Counted from the stretch's first letter, positions 35,184-43,628 are shown. The stretch is DNA of 64,000 nt from a bacterium (GCA_024742285.1 JANSYR010000012.1:100260-164259), one strand, 5' to 3'. Numbers and translations: made by a program. The notes: generated from the sequence alone by a model not told the origin.

Positions 35184-37069
35184 CGCTCGTCTCCCTCGAC
35201 GTTGCGCTCCGCCTGCTTCTTGACCGCGCGGTCATAGCTGTCCGCGAACGCGAAGCGGGCCTTGTTCTGGTATTCCTCGAGTCGACCGCGGCGCTTCCCG
35301 AGCTCGCTCGCGGCGAGTCGCTCGAGCGCACGGCCCTGCGCTTCTCGGACGTCGTCGATCTGTTCGATCGCGCCGTCGATGCGTCTTCGCAGGTCGCCGA
35401 TCGAATCGTCGAATCCGGTGTGGTCGTGCTGGGCCGCCTGGCGGACGCGGACGAAGCGTTCATACGTCTCTTCGAGCGCTTCGACGTCCCCGTCGAGGCG
35501 GCGAAGGGCTTCGTGGACGTGGGTGAGGCGATCGTGGTAGCGGGTCTCGAGGCGCCAGCCGACGACCCCCTCGAGGCGCGCCAGGCGACGGCGCAACGCG
35601 TCGGACTCCGGTCCCGATCCGATGCGCGCGCGGAGCGCGTCGAGTCGCTCCGAGATCTCGAGCTCCTCGCCGGTCGCCAGGAGCCGCGGCGCGGGTCGGG
35701 TCAGCATCCCGTCGAGCTTCGCGGCGAGATGCTGTCGCTGTTCATGGCGCAGCCGCTTGCGGGCATCGAGGTTGCGGAAGGCACGGTCGATGGACGGGAG
35801 GCGGGGGGCGTAGTACGCGCGGCGGGTGCGGACGAGGTCTTCGAATGCGTCGAGGCTCCGGCGACCGTCGACGAGGTGCCGTCGCATGTCGCTCAGGTCC
35901 AGGTAGTTCTGGAGGGCGGTCTGGAAGGGATGCGACGCGATCAGGGTCGTCAGGTAGAACGTCTCGGGCATGTCGGGCAGCTCGCGCATCCGCAGCACCC
36001 AGTCCCGGTCGAGACGGATCCGCTCGTCGTCGAGCATCGCGAGGAAACGCCCGCTCTCGATGCTGCCGATCGACGCGTCGATCTTCTCGAGCTCCAGGCC
36101 GAAGGTCCCGGCAGCGCGTTCGTAGAGCTGGGCGGCACGGCCGTGGACCTCGAGCTCTCCGTAGGCATAGGGGAGCGCGAGCAGCGCTTCCTGCACCGCT
36201 TCCTCCGTCGGGTCGCGGTCGGCGAGCAGCGACCAGGGGACGACCGCGCGCTCGAACCGTTCCGCCGAGGCCGCGCTCCATCCGGCGCGCAGCAACGCCT
36301 CGTTCGAATGCAGGCCCGAGAGTCGCACACGCTCGAGTACGTCCGTGGCCCGGTCGAACTGTCCCGCTTCGAAGAGGAGGGTCCCGAGCAGCAGGTTCGC
36401 CTTGTCTCGGATCGAGGCCGACTCGTCGTCGACGACGGAGAGTCGCCCCGTCCGATCGAGCTGACGAATCGCATCGATCGGCGCGTCCTGTCCGAGCATC
36501 GCGATCGCCAGGTTGTAGGCGGCGAAGAAGTCGAGTCGCTCGTCGCCGCGAAGCGGACGAAGCGTCTCGATCGCGTCTTCGAAGCGCCCGAGCGCCATGA
36601 GCGCGCTCGCGCGGACGAAATGCGCCTCCTTGCGAAGCGACTCGGGGAGGGGCTCGTCGAGGAGCGCGAGGGTCTCCAGCGCGAGGGTCGGACCCTCCTT
36701 CTGCTGGTGGAGGCGTGCGAGCCGGATGATCGCGTCCGCCCGGACCACGGGCGGCACGTCCGCTTCGAGGACCGCGGCCATCGCCCGACCTGCGCGCTGG
36801 TGCATGCGGTAGCGCAGCTCGAAGTCGCCGACGGAGAACTCGGCGCGGGGCAGGTCGCCGTAGAGCAGATCCCGCTCGCGCTCGTCGACGTCGCGATGGA
36901 GGGCGAGCTCGGTATCGAGGCGCGCGAGCGCTTCGAAGGGATCACCGAGATGCGCATGGAAGAGCGCCTCACGATAGTGGTGATCGACCGCCCGCTCTCC
37001 GGCGAAAGCCGGAAGCGCGACGAGCGCCGACACCAGCGCGAGCCCCCTCCTCAAGCCGATCCCCAACAT
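35180..37069 (-). CDS. Exported TPR/coiled-coil protein
   Basis: A 629-aa protein with a signal peptide (LRRGLALVSALVALPAFAGE, cleavage at AFA-GE). Residues about 25-330 hold degenerate TPR repeats (YREALFHAHLGDPFEALARL, HFVRASALMALGRFEDAIET, LLGTLLFEAGQFDRATDVLE). Residues about 370-629 are highly charged and helical, with a long coiled coil (RRLARLEGVVGWRLETRYHD, EALEETYERFVRVRQAA, RRRIDGAIEQIDDVREAQGR). No lipobox is present, so it should be soluble in the periplasm. It begins 6 bases after the preceding coiled-coil gene and overlaps the large TPR lipoprotein gene by 4 bases, so the three are probably made together. Confidence 0.85.
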   Translation of the reverse strand: MLGIGLRRGLALVSALVALPAFAGERAVDHHYREALFHAHLGDPFEALARLDTELALHRDVDERERDLLYGDLPRAEFSVGDFELRYRMHQRAGRAMAAVLEADVPPVVRADAIIRLARLHQQKEGPTLALETLALLDEPLPESLRKEAHFVRASALMALGRFEDAIETLRPLRGDERLDFFAAYNLAIAMLGQDAPIDAIRQLDRTGRLSVVDDESASIRDKANLLLGTLLFEAGQFDRATDVLERVRLSGLHSNEALLRAGWSAASAERFERAVVPWSLLADRDPTEEAVQEALLALPYAYGELEVHGRAAQLYERAAGTFGLELEKIDASIGSIESGRFLAMLDDERIRLDRDWVLRMRELPDMPETFYLTTLIASHPFQTALQNYLDLSDMRRHLVDGRRSLDAFEDLVRTRRAYYAPRLPSIDRAFRNLDARKRLRHEQRQHLAAKLDGMLTRPAPRLLATGEELEISERLDALRARIGSGPESDALRRRLARLEGVVGWRLETRYHDRLTHVHEALRRLDGDVEALEETYERFVRVRQAAQHDHTGFDDSIGDLRRRIDGAIEQIDDVREAQGRALERLAASELGKRRGRLEEYQNKARFAFADSYDRAVKKQAERNVEGDER

Positions 37070-37075
37070 GGTCGT

Positions 37076-37645
37076 CTACCAGTCCGCGATCGCGACCTGC
37101 GCGCCGCCGGTCAGTGAGTCGCTGAGGGTGACGCCGACCTTCTTCGGGCCGACGGCCTTCTCTACGACGAACTCTTCGCTCGTGGCGAAGCGGCCGGTGG
37201 TGGTCCGTCGTCCTTCGACCTCGACGCGGAGCGTGTGCGCGCCCTCGCGAAGATTTCCGGTGTAGATCCGCTGGACGCCGCCGTTGCGCAGCGCTTCGAG
37301 TTCCCGGTGGGTGTAGACGTGCTGGGCGACGGGCTCGCCGTCGATCCACACGCGGGTCGCATCGACCTTCACGTCCTGGTCGGTACCGACTTCCACGAAG
37401 ACCGAGACCTGGGTGCTCGAGGGATGGAGCAACTGCTCTTCGAGCGCACGCAGCTCTGCGGCAATGGCGAGCACGTCCGACTTGATGTCCTGCACCTGCT
37501 GATCGAGGCTCTGCACGTCGGCCTTGCCGCGTGCGTCGCTGCTCCAAGTGGGAAGCGCGGCCACGAATACGAGCGCAGCCGCAATCGACGCGACGGCGAT
37601 TCGCATTCCCGCGGACCTGCTGTCGTGGTTCCGTGATCGAGGCAT
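37076..37645 (-). CDS. Exported or membrane-anchored coiled-coil protein with beta domain
   Basis: A 189-aa protein of no named family that I recognise. An N-terminal hydrophobic segment (MRIAVASIAAALVFVAALPT, residues 14-33) exports or anchors it. A short coiled coil follows (VQSLDQQVQDIKSDVLAIAA, then LRALEEQLL). Residues about 75-189 look like one Ig-like or PEGA-like beta domain (VSVFVEVGTDQDVKVDATRV, REGAHTLRVEVEGRRTTTG). The ATG at 37645 has GGAGG 9 bases upstream, so I prefer it to Met14. Similar two-part proteins sit in front of TPR/ExbB clusters; a periplasmic link role is inferred. Confidence 0.78.
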   Translation of the reverse strand: MPRSRNHDSRSAGMRIAVASIAAALVFVAALPTWSSDARGKADVQSLDQQVQDIKSDVLAIAAELRALEEQLLHPSSTQVSVFVEVGTDQDVKVDATRVWIDGEPVAQHVYTHRELEALRNGGVQRIYTGNLREGAHTLRVEVEGRRTTTGRFATSEEFVVEKAVGPKKVGVTLSDSLTGGAQVAIADW

Positions 37646-37698
37646 TGGGGGGTCCTCCAGATTCCTTACCCGTCCTCGTCGGCCCGTCGCTTTCTTAC

Positions 37699-37714
37699 CA
37701 TGATGTCAATCACA
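37699..37714 (-). promoter_or_regulatory. Degenerate CRP-like palindrome upstream of the motor operon
   Basis: On the minus strand TGTGA-N6-TCATG lies 54 bases before the ATG at 37645; the left half is perfect and the right half matches 3 of 5 bases of the CRP consensus TCACA. The N6 spacer is TTGACA, which also resembles a -35 box, but no -10 box follows at the right distance. Confidence 0.25.
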
Positions 37715-37782
37715 CCCGGTATGCGTCGAAGAAAGGGGTGATTGCACATCGTTTGCATGCGAGCGGGCCGGGGATTCGCAGG

Positions 37783-38469
37783 TCAGGCGAGCTCGATCTT
37801 CGGGCGCCGACCGCGGGACGCCCCGTCCTGCCGAGGCCCGTGGAGCCAGGCCCAGAGGTTCCGGAAGGTCGGGTCGATTCGGAGCCGCAGGCGACGTGCA
37901 CGAAGGAGCTCGTCCATCGACGCGCGACCTTCGAGCTGGTCGAGCCAGTAGAGCGCTTCGGCGGGCTGACCGTCGCGGAAGAGCAGGCGCGCGAGCCGGA
38001 TCAGGACTGCTGGATGACGCGATTCGATCTGGTTGGCCTCGCGGAGCAGGATGATGGCCTCGCCCCGCCGTCGGCGTGCGATGCGATCGCTGACCTCGAC
38101 GAGAATCCGCATCGCGACGTCGGGACGCCCCTGGGAATGCTCGAAGCGAGCGCGGGTCCGAGCGACGTCGGCATCCCTGGGGAGCGCGATCGAAGCAGCG
38201 AGATAGGTGGCTTCGAGTTGCTTCGCATCTTCCTGTCTTTTGAAGCCTGCCTGCGCGATGCGGAACGATTCGCGCGCCTCGTAGCCACGGTTGGATCGCG
38301 CGAGGAGCGGTGCGATTCGTGCGTGCAGCTCGGGGTCGTGGGGCTCGGCAGCGAGCACGTGACGATAGAGCGTGAGCGCCCGGCGCCATCGCCAGCCCGA
38401 TTCGAGCTGGCCGGCGCGCTCGAGCAGGCGCTTCCGGTCGAAGGGAATCTGTCGGCTGAAGAGGGGCAT
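37783..38469 (-). CDS. TPR-repeat protein, cytoplasmic
   Basis: A 228-aa protein without signal peptide. It is built of TPR-like helix pairs: LESGWRWRRALTLYRHVLAA, HARIAPLLARSNRGYEARES, ARFEHSQGRPDVAMRILVEV, LIRLARLLFRDGQPAEALYW, then a basic tail (RRLRLRIDPTFRNLWAWLHG). The frame stays open far upstream, but the ATG at 38469 (MPLFSRQIPFDR) with GAGG 8 bases before it is the sensible start. It is 137 bases ahead of the exported coiled-coil gene, with the CRP-like site between, so it may be the first gene of the motor cluster or a separate unit. A cytoplasmic TPR protein also occurs in the Glt system (AgnA/GltD). Confidence 0.85.
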   Translation of the reverse strand: MPLFSRQIPFDRKRLLERAGQLESGWRWRRALTLYRHVLAAEPHDPELHARIAPLLARSNRGYEARESFRIAQAGFKRQEDAKQLEATYLAASIALPRDADVARTRARFEHSQGRPDVAMRILVEVSDRIARRRRGEAIILLREANQIESRHPAVLIRLARLLFRDGQPAEALYWLDQLEGRASMDELLRARRLRLRIDPTFRNLWAWLHGPRQDGASRGRRPKIELA

Positions 38470-38697
38470 GCCGAGCCTCGCGGATCGTGTGATTCGTGGG
38501 GGAGGCTCTGCTTTCGGTCGCGTGTCACAACCGCGGCGTGATCGGGAGCACGGCAAGAAGGAGATCGAACCTGCGCATCTCATGCCGATCCGGAGCCGTG
38601 CGGCGGGACATCGAGGGCTCGACGTCCACTTCCTCCGGGCGGACGCCTGGCCCGGCGCGGTAGACTCCCCGTGCGCTCCCGGAAAGAAGGAGGCTTC

Positions 38698-39732
38698 GTG
38701 TCGGTTCCCAAGATCGCGATCAACGGCTTCGGACGGATCGGACGAACGATCGCGCGGATCGCGAAGCTCCGCGGCCACTTCGACCTGGTCGCCGTGAACG
38801 ACATCGCGCCGCCCGAATCTCTGCTCTACGCCTTTCGCTTCGACAGCATCCACGGCCGCTACCCGGGCGATGTCCACCTTCACGAGGGACGGATGAACAT
38901 CGACGGCGACCCCTTCGAGATCTTCTCGGAGCGGGACCCGGCGAAGCTCCCGTGGAAACAGCTCGGCGTCGACTACGTCATCGAGAGCTCCGGCGCCTTC
39001 CGACGCCTCGAACAGCTCGAGCAGCACCTCGCCGCCGGCGCCCGCCGCGTCGTCCTCACGGTCCCCTGCAAGGACCCCCTCGATGCGACCCTCGTCATGG
39101 GCGTGAACGACGGCGTCGTGAACGCGGACTCGACGATCATCAGCAACGCGAGCTGCACGACGAACTGCGCCGCCCCGATCGCGAAGGTCGTGAACGACGC
39201 GTTCGGGATCCGCCGCGGGCTGCTGACGACGGTCCATGCCTATACCTCGGACCAGCGTCTGATCGACGCCCCCCACGCGAGCGACCTGCGCCGCTCGCGC
39301 AACGCCGCGACGAACATCGTGCCGACTTCGACGGGGGCCGCGAGGGCGATCGGCGAGGTGATCCCCGAGCTCGCGGGGCGACTGGACGGGCTCGCGATGC
39401 GCGTGCCAGTCCCGGACGGGAGCGTGATCGATCTGACGGTCGAGCTCGAGAGCGACGTGACCGTCGAGAGCCTGAACCGGGTGGTCCAGCAGGCCGCCGA
39501 GGGCCCCCTCCGCGGGATCCTCGCCTACAACACCGAGCCGATCGTCTCCTCCGACATCATCGGCGACACCCACTCCTCCCTCTTCGACGCACCGCTCACG
39601 CAGGTCCTCGATGGCCGGATGGCGAAGCTCGTGGCCTGGTACGACAACGAATACGGCTACAGCGCGCGGGTCGAGGAGCTCCTGGTCCGCCTCGCGCGGA
39701 TCGACGGGATGGACGTCGATCTGCGGGACTGA
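38698..39732 (+). CDS. gap: Glyceraldehyde-3-phosphate dehydrogenase, type I
   Basis: A 344-aa NAD-dependent glycolytic enzyme that converts glyceraldehyde 3-phosphate to 1,3-bisphosphoglycerate. The nucleotide motif INGFGRIGR, the catalytic segment SNASCTTNCAAP with Cys153, LLTTVHAYTSDQ with His180 and the C-terminal WYDNEYGYS are all intact. The start is a GTG at 38698 with AAGGAGG 5 bases upstream; an earlier start would add nine unrelated residues. It is divergent from the TPR gene and not in an operon with pgk or tpi, as often seen in scattered genomes. The region 38470-38697 between the two holds no gene. Confidence 0.97.
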   Translation: MSVPKIAINGFGRIGRTIARIAKLRGHFDLVAVNDIAPPESLLYAFRFDSIHGRYPGDVHLHEGRMNIDGDPFEIFSERDPAKLPWKQLGVDYVIESSGAFRRLEQLEQHLAAGARRVVLTVPCKDPLDATLVMGVNDGVVNADSTIISNASCTTNCAAPIAKVVNDAFGIRRGLLTTVHAYTSDQRLIDAPHASDLRRSRNAATNIVPTSTGAARAIGEVIPELAGRLDGLAMRVPVPDGSVIDLTVELESDVTVESLNRVVQQAAEGPLRGILAYNTEPIVSSDIIGDTHSSLFDAPLTQVLDGRMAKLVAWYDNEYGYSARVEELLVRLARIDGMDVDLRD

Positions 39733-39780
39733 GGCGCACGGGTCCGGCGATCAGGCGGAAAGGCGCACGCATCTACGTCG

Positions 39781-39796
39781 TGTGAACGGCTTCACG
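39781..39796 (+). promoter_or_regulatory. CRP-like palindrome upstream of a PEP-CTERM gene
   Basis: TGTGAACGGCTTCACG matches TGTGA-N6-TCACA at 9 of 10 positions and ends 56 bases before the ATG at 39853. A copy differing at one base stands in the same orientation upstream of the other PEP-CTERM gene (43771-43786). A CRP/FNR-family regulator is the natural candidate. Confidence 0.5.
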
Positions 39797-39852
39797 GTCG
39801 CGGGTGCACGGAGGGTCGAGTATTCCTCGAAACCTCCGAAAGGACCCATCCG

Positions 39853-40842
39853 ATGCGCCTCCCGCTCTTTTCACGCCGTACCCTTCCGATCGGGGCCTTC
39901 GCTCTCGGCCTCCTGGTCGCGAGCGACGCCCTCGCCATCCAGCTCCTGAGCCGCGTCGCGAACGCGTCGATCCGATCGGGCAACGTCACGCTGACCGACG
40001 ACAGCGTGTCCGGCTTCGCCCCCGGGCCGGTCGGGTCCACCGGACTCGTCGAAGCCAACGGTGCGAACATCGTCCCCGAGATGCCGCTCATCGATTCCGG
40101 CGCGATCACCGACCACGATCTCCCGATCGGCGCGCTCGGCGTGAGCGGTGGCTTCGATTCGATCTCGAACGGTCCCGGCGACAATCGGATCTTCGATTCC
40201 GGCGGCGGTGCGAGCGTGAGCTGGTTCGACGACCTGACCGTGACCTCGTCGACGCTCCCGTTCGGGACGCCCGTGGACGTCCGCTTCGTCGTCGATCTGG
40301 CCTACACCGCCAGCGCGCAGAGCTCGCTCTCCCTGGCGACGGCGTCCGCCGACTGCACCTCGACCGCCGCAGGCGTCCAGGGGATCGTCCCCGCCGACAA
40401 CCGCTACTTCGATTCGCTCGAGTTCGGGATCTTCATCCAGAACGGGCTCTTCCTCCCGCCGTACCAGGCCGAGTACACGATCTCGACGACCGTCGGTGCG
40501 GTCTTTCCCTTCGGTTTCGCCTGCGACGTGTCGAGCTTCGGTGAGGTCTTCCCGACCGGCCCGCCCAACAACCGGATCAACAACACCGCGAGCGGCTGGT
40601 CCGCGCTCGGCGTCGCGATCGGCGCCGAGGTCGTGGGCGCGGACGCCGAGCTCGTCTCGGGGCTGATCGGCGGGCCGTTCCCGGCGGTCTCGGCGTCGGG
40701 ACCCGCAGCGGCGCAGGCGGCGCTGCCCGTGAACCCGTACGTGGTCCCGGAGCCGGCTTTCGGCGCGGGGCTCTCGCTCGGGGGCCTGTTGCTCGCGGCG
40801 ACGCGGCGGACGCGGCGACAGGGCGTTCGCGTCGACGGCTAG
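39853..40842 (+). CDS. PEP-CTERM sorting-signal protein of unknown function
   Basis: A 329-aa exported protein. An N-terminal signal (FALGLLVASDALA) leads to a beta-rich, Ser/Thr/Gly-rich body with a probable disulfide (Cys residues near 177 and 215) and many short strands. The last 30 residues form a PEP-CTERM signal: VPEPAFGAGLSLGGLLLAAT followed by the basic RRTRRQG. Such proteins are cut by an exosortase and sent to the surface or extracellular matrix; no exosortase gene lies in this window. AAAGGA precedes the ATG by about 10 bases. The stop overlaps by 4 bases the end of the convergent RidA-like gene. The body does not match any domain I know. Confidence 0.82.
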   Translation: MRLPLFSRRTLPIGAFALGLLVASDALAIQLLSRVANASIRSGNVTLTDDSVSGFAPGPVGSTGLVEANGANIVPEMPLIDSGAITDHDLPIGALGVSGGFDSISNGPGDNRIFDSGGGASVSWFDDLTVTSSTLPFGTPVDVRFVVDLAYTASAQSSLSLATASADCTSTAAGVQGIVPADNRYFDSLEFGIFIQNGLFLPPYQAEYTISTTVGAVFPFGFACDVSSFGEVFPTGPPNNRINNTASGWSALGVAIGAEVVGADAELVSGLIGGPFPAVSASGPAAAQAALPVNPYVVPEPAFGAGLSLGGLLLAATRRTRRQGVRVDG

Positions 40843-41291
40843 GGGCCCGCGGCCGCGATGCACTCGACCTCGACCCGGGCACCTGCGGCGAGTCCGTTGG
40901 CGCCGAGGGCGCTGCGCGCGGGCAACGCGCCGGGGACGAAGTACCCGACGTAGACTTCGTTGAAGTCCGCCCACTCCGAGACGTCCGCAAGGAAGACGGT
41001 GCACTTCACGACCCGGTCCATCGAGGAGCCGTGGCGAGCCAGGACCGCGGCGATGTTGTCGAGGGCCTGCCGCGTCTCGGCCTGGATCCCGCCCGGCACG
41101 ACCGAGAGCGAGCCGGGGGCGGCCCCGATCTGACCCGAGACGAAGAGCAGCCCACCCGTACGGACGGCTTCGGAGAAGGGCAGGTTCGTCTCGCTCGCGG
41201 TGTCGTCCGAAAGGAAGACCGGCTCGCCGGGTGTTCCGGAGCCCGCGCACGCGCAGAGTACGAGAGCGAGTCCGATGAGGGCGCGGGCCAT
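40839..41291 (-). CDS. RidA/YjgF family protein with a lipoprotein signal
   Basis: A 150-aa protein. The fold is clear: FSEAVRTGGLLFVSGQIG, IQAETRQALDNIAAVLARHG, VVKCTVFLADVSEWADFNEV, and ARSALGANGLAAGARVEVEC, with the Arg in PARSA at the position of the RidA substrate Arg. RidA proteins deaminate reactive enamines/imines in the cytosol. Here the start at 41291 gives a lipobox (LCAC, Cys15), so this copy would act in the periplasm or on a membrane, which is unusual. GGAGG lies about 11 bases before that ATG. It follows the truncated oxidase-like gene by 24 bases and may be cotranscribed with it. Confidence 0.88.
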   Translation of the reverse strand: MARALIGLALVLCACAGSGTPGEPVFLSDDTASETNLPFSEAVRTGGLLFVSGQIGAAPGSLSVVPGGIQAETRQALDNIAAVLARHGSSMDRVVKCTVFLADVSEWADFNEVYVGYFVPGALPARSALGANGLAAGARVEVECIAAAGP

Positions 41292-41315
41292 GGCGGGCGA
41301 TCCTCCCATGCGATC

Positions 41316-41540
41316 TCAATCCGAGCCGCTGCGCGGCTCGAGCCGGCGACCCGAGAGTGAGTCGATCGACCGGCGGATCCGTTCCTCCGTGCGGTGGATG
41401 GCGTAGTTGATGGGGCGCTGCTCGATCTCGCCGTCGACGAGCATCCCGAGGATGCCGATGCGTTCCTCACGGAGGAGCTGCGTGCACTCGGCCTCGTCGA
41501 TGGCGACGAAGCCGTCGCCGTTCTCGAGTTCCCCGGTCAT
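41316..41540 (-). CDS. Truncated pyridoxamine-5'-phosphate-oxidase-like protein
   Basis: A 74-aa protein. AIDEAECTQLLREERIGILG followed by a short strand and RPINYAIH matches the first 45 or so residues of the split-barrel flavin (PPOX-like) family, where the strand continues into a full 130-150 residue barrel. Here the rest is absent and replaced by a charged helical tail (RTEERIRRSIDSLSG). It may be a decayed gene or a small regulator that kept the N-terminal part. GGAGG stands 9 bases before the ATG at 41540, so it is still likely translated. It lies 24 bases ahead of the RidA-like gene. Confidence 0.55.
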   Translation of the reverse strand: MTGELENGDGFVAIDEAECTQLLREERIGILGMLVDGEIEQRPINYAIHRTEERIRRSIDSLSGRRLEPRSGSD

Positions 41541-41662
41541 CTGCGTATTCCTCCGCGGGCAGGATTCGGACGCGCTCCTCCATGCTAGCGCCCGCGAGCG
41601 TGTCGCGGTGCACACCGCTTCCGTTCCTGCGTCGCCGTGTCGACCGGACGCCGAACGCACGA

Positions 41663-41702
41663 GACCCGAGCGACGGCGAGTCTCCTCGCCTCCGCTCGGG
41701 TC
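41663..41702 (-). terminator. Strong stem-loop after the metalloprotease gene
   Basis: A perfect 10-bp stem GACCCGAGCG/CGCTCGGGTC encloses a second 6-bp stem GGCGAG/CTCGCC. It starts 27 bases after the stop of the minus-strand metalloprotease gene. No T-tract follows. Confidence 0.65.
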
Positions 41703-41729
41703 CGTGGTCGGGTGCGGTTCGCGCGGGCC

Positions 41730-43628
41730 CTAGCGACGTCCGCGACGCGCGATCCGCGCAAGCGCCGCCGCGGCCCCGAGGAGTCCGAGGCCGAACCCCG
41801 GCTCCGGCGCGTCGTAGATCGCCGCTTCCGTGGTCAGGTCCTCGACGTCCGCCGAGACCGTGTTCAGTCCGTCGCTGAGGAAGACCCGGATCATGCCGTC
41901 CGCCTTGGCCATCTGGATCTCGGTCGTGTTGACCTCGAACTCGCGGGTGGTTCCGGGCAGCTGCACGGCGAGCGGGACCCAGGTCTCGCCCGCGTCCGGG
42001 CTGTAGGCGACGTTCATCATCATCTCCTCGGGATCCGTGTCGGGATCGTCGATCTCGAGCTCGATGATCGTCGTCTCGCCCAGCGCTTCCCCGGGCTGAG
42101 GGGATCGGATCTCGATCCGCGGCGACTCCGAGGCCTCGCGCGCGGCCATGAGCCCCTGTCCGTTGTAGATCTCCATGCTCACGATCCGGGCCTCCGGATT
42201 CACGGGGACCCTCACCTGGAAGGCACCGAACTCCGTCTCGGGGCCCTGCGGATCCTCGGTGAAGGAAGTGGCGTCGAACTCCTGGACGTATTCCTCGCCG
42301 AACTCGTCGACCAGTCGAAGCGTGAACGGACCGCGCTGGAACTCCGGCGGCGTAGGCGGCGACGGCCACGGGTAGCGGAAGATCGGGTTCAGTCGAACCA
42401 GCTCGAAGCCACGCGGATCGAAGATGCCCTGGATGACCGCGATGTAGCGGGACAGATCCGGGGCGGTGCACTGGACGGTATGGTCGTCGAGCATCAGGTC
42501 GTAGGTCGTCGTGTCGACCCAGGCCTGGTTGCTGAGCAGCCCGGGCACCATGATGTCGTTCCGCTCGAGATCCTTGAGGCGACCGCTGACGTTGTTCGTC
42601 GTCGGGTTGCCGTCGAGCCGGGCGGTCACGTCCCAGCCCAGCTCGTCGAGGGTCCGGTTGTTGTGGGAGTAGCCGAAGAGATGGCCGAGCTCGTGGGCGA
42701 AGGTCCGCTGGGAGCGGCTGTCCTGCGTGTTGCCCCAGGCCGCGTAGCCGGGAATCGTCGCCCGGCCGTTCCCGGTCGTCGGATTGTCCTTGATCCAGCC
42801 GTAGAGGAAGGTCCGGTCGTCGGCCCCGAGGCCGGCGCTCACGATCAGCTGACGGCAGCTCTCGAGAAAGTCCACGAGGGCGGCGCCGTCGGTCGAGCCG
42901 TCGATCACGCCGTCGCCGTCCGCGTCGTCCGAGAAGTTGGCCGACGGGAAGAGACCCTGGGTATAGAGACCCGCGTCTCCGTCCTGGAAGGGGAAGATGC
43001 CCCGGACGAAGGCGTCACCGACGCCGGGCTCGATCTTCGACGTCTCGGGGAGCCCGAGGCCCCCCGGTAGCCAGTTGACCCGCGTGTAGTAGATCTTCGG
43101 GTTGCATCGCCGCTCGAACTCGATGTTCTGGAGCGAGCCCGTGTTGTTTGCGGTGTTGAATTCGCCGACGGCAGGGTCGAGCTCGACGAAGAAGTCGACG
43201 TCGGTCGACGGTCCGATGCCCGTGGGCGCCGCCAGCTCGAAGTTCAGCGTGCCGTTCTCGCTCGCGAAGTTCGAGAAGATCGTCGCCGTGATCGGGCCGT
43301 TGATCGGTGCGAGGCCCGCGACGGGCGTGATTTCGCTCCCATTCACGAAGACGTGCAGGCGGCCGTTCACGCCCGTCACGGGGACGACCGTGCCGGAGAC
43401 GTTCACTTCCGCGCGGATGACCGTGCTCCGCTGGGAGATCAGCCTGATCGAGTTCGCGTCGTCCTGGATCGCTTGACTGACCCGGATGTCGCCCACCGAG
43501 ATGTCGACCTGCGCCTGGGCGGCGGAGGCCATGAGTACGAGGCTGCCTGCCAGCAGGCCGATCACGACCCGCCACCGACCGACGACGGACGTCGGTCTCT
43601 TTTTCGATCCGGATTGCACACTTTGCAT
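41730..43628 (-). CDS. PEP-CTERM zinc metalloprotease
   Basis: A 632-aa exported protein. Residues about 18-40 are a signal peptide (GLLAGSLVLMASAAQA). Residues about 40-160 form a beta domain (Ig/CARDB-like: VSGTVVPVTGVNGRLHVFVN). The catalytic site is His312-Glu313-x-x-His316-x-x-Gly-x-x-His322 in AHELGHLFGYSHN, the metzincin-type zinc motif, preceded by a calcium-type DDADGDGVIDG loop. The C-terminal part has further beta domains (IEIRSPQPGEALGETTIIEL) and ends in APEPGFGLGLLGAAAALA-RIARRGRR, a variant PEP-CTERM signal. It would be a surface or matrix protease. The leader holds a CRP-like site and stable hairpins. Confidence 0.88.
   Translation of the reverse strand: MQSVQSGSKKRPTSVVGRWRVVIGLLAGSLVLMASAAQAQVDISVGDIRVSQAIQDDANSIRLISQRSTVIRAEVNVSGTVVPVTGVNGRLHVFVNGSEITPVAGLAPINGPITATIFSNFASENGTLNFELAAPTGIGPSTDVDFFVELDPAVGEFNTANNTGSLQNIEFERRCNPKIYYTRVNWLPGGLGLPETSKIEPGVGDAFVRGIFPFQDGDAGLYTQGLFPSANFSDDADGDGVIDGSTDGAALVDFLESCRQLIVSAGLGADDRTFLYGWIKDNPTTGNGRATIPGYAAWGNTQDSRSQRTFAHELGHLFGYSHNNRTLDELGWDVTARLDGNPTTNNVSGRLKDLERNDIMVPGLLSNQAWVDTTTYDLMLDDHTVQCTAPDLSRYIAVIQGIFDPRGFELVRLNPIFRYPWPSPPTPPEFQRGPFTLRLVDEFGEEYVQEFDATSFTEDPQGPETEFGAFQVRVPVNPEARIVSMEIYNGQGLMAAREASESPRIEIRSPQPGEALGETTIIELEIDDPDTDPEEMMMNVAYSPDAGETWVPLAVQLPGTTREFEVNTTEIQMAKADGMIRVFLSDGLNTVSADVEDLTTEAAIYDAPEPGFGLGLLGAAAALARIARRGRR

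Noticed and set aside
37686-37709. TTGACA at 37709-37704 (minus) as a sigma-70 promoter of the motor genes
   Set aside because: At 16-18 bases downstream there is only GGGCC-type sequence, no -10 box. Kept only as part of a weak CRP-like site.
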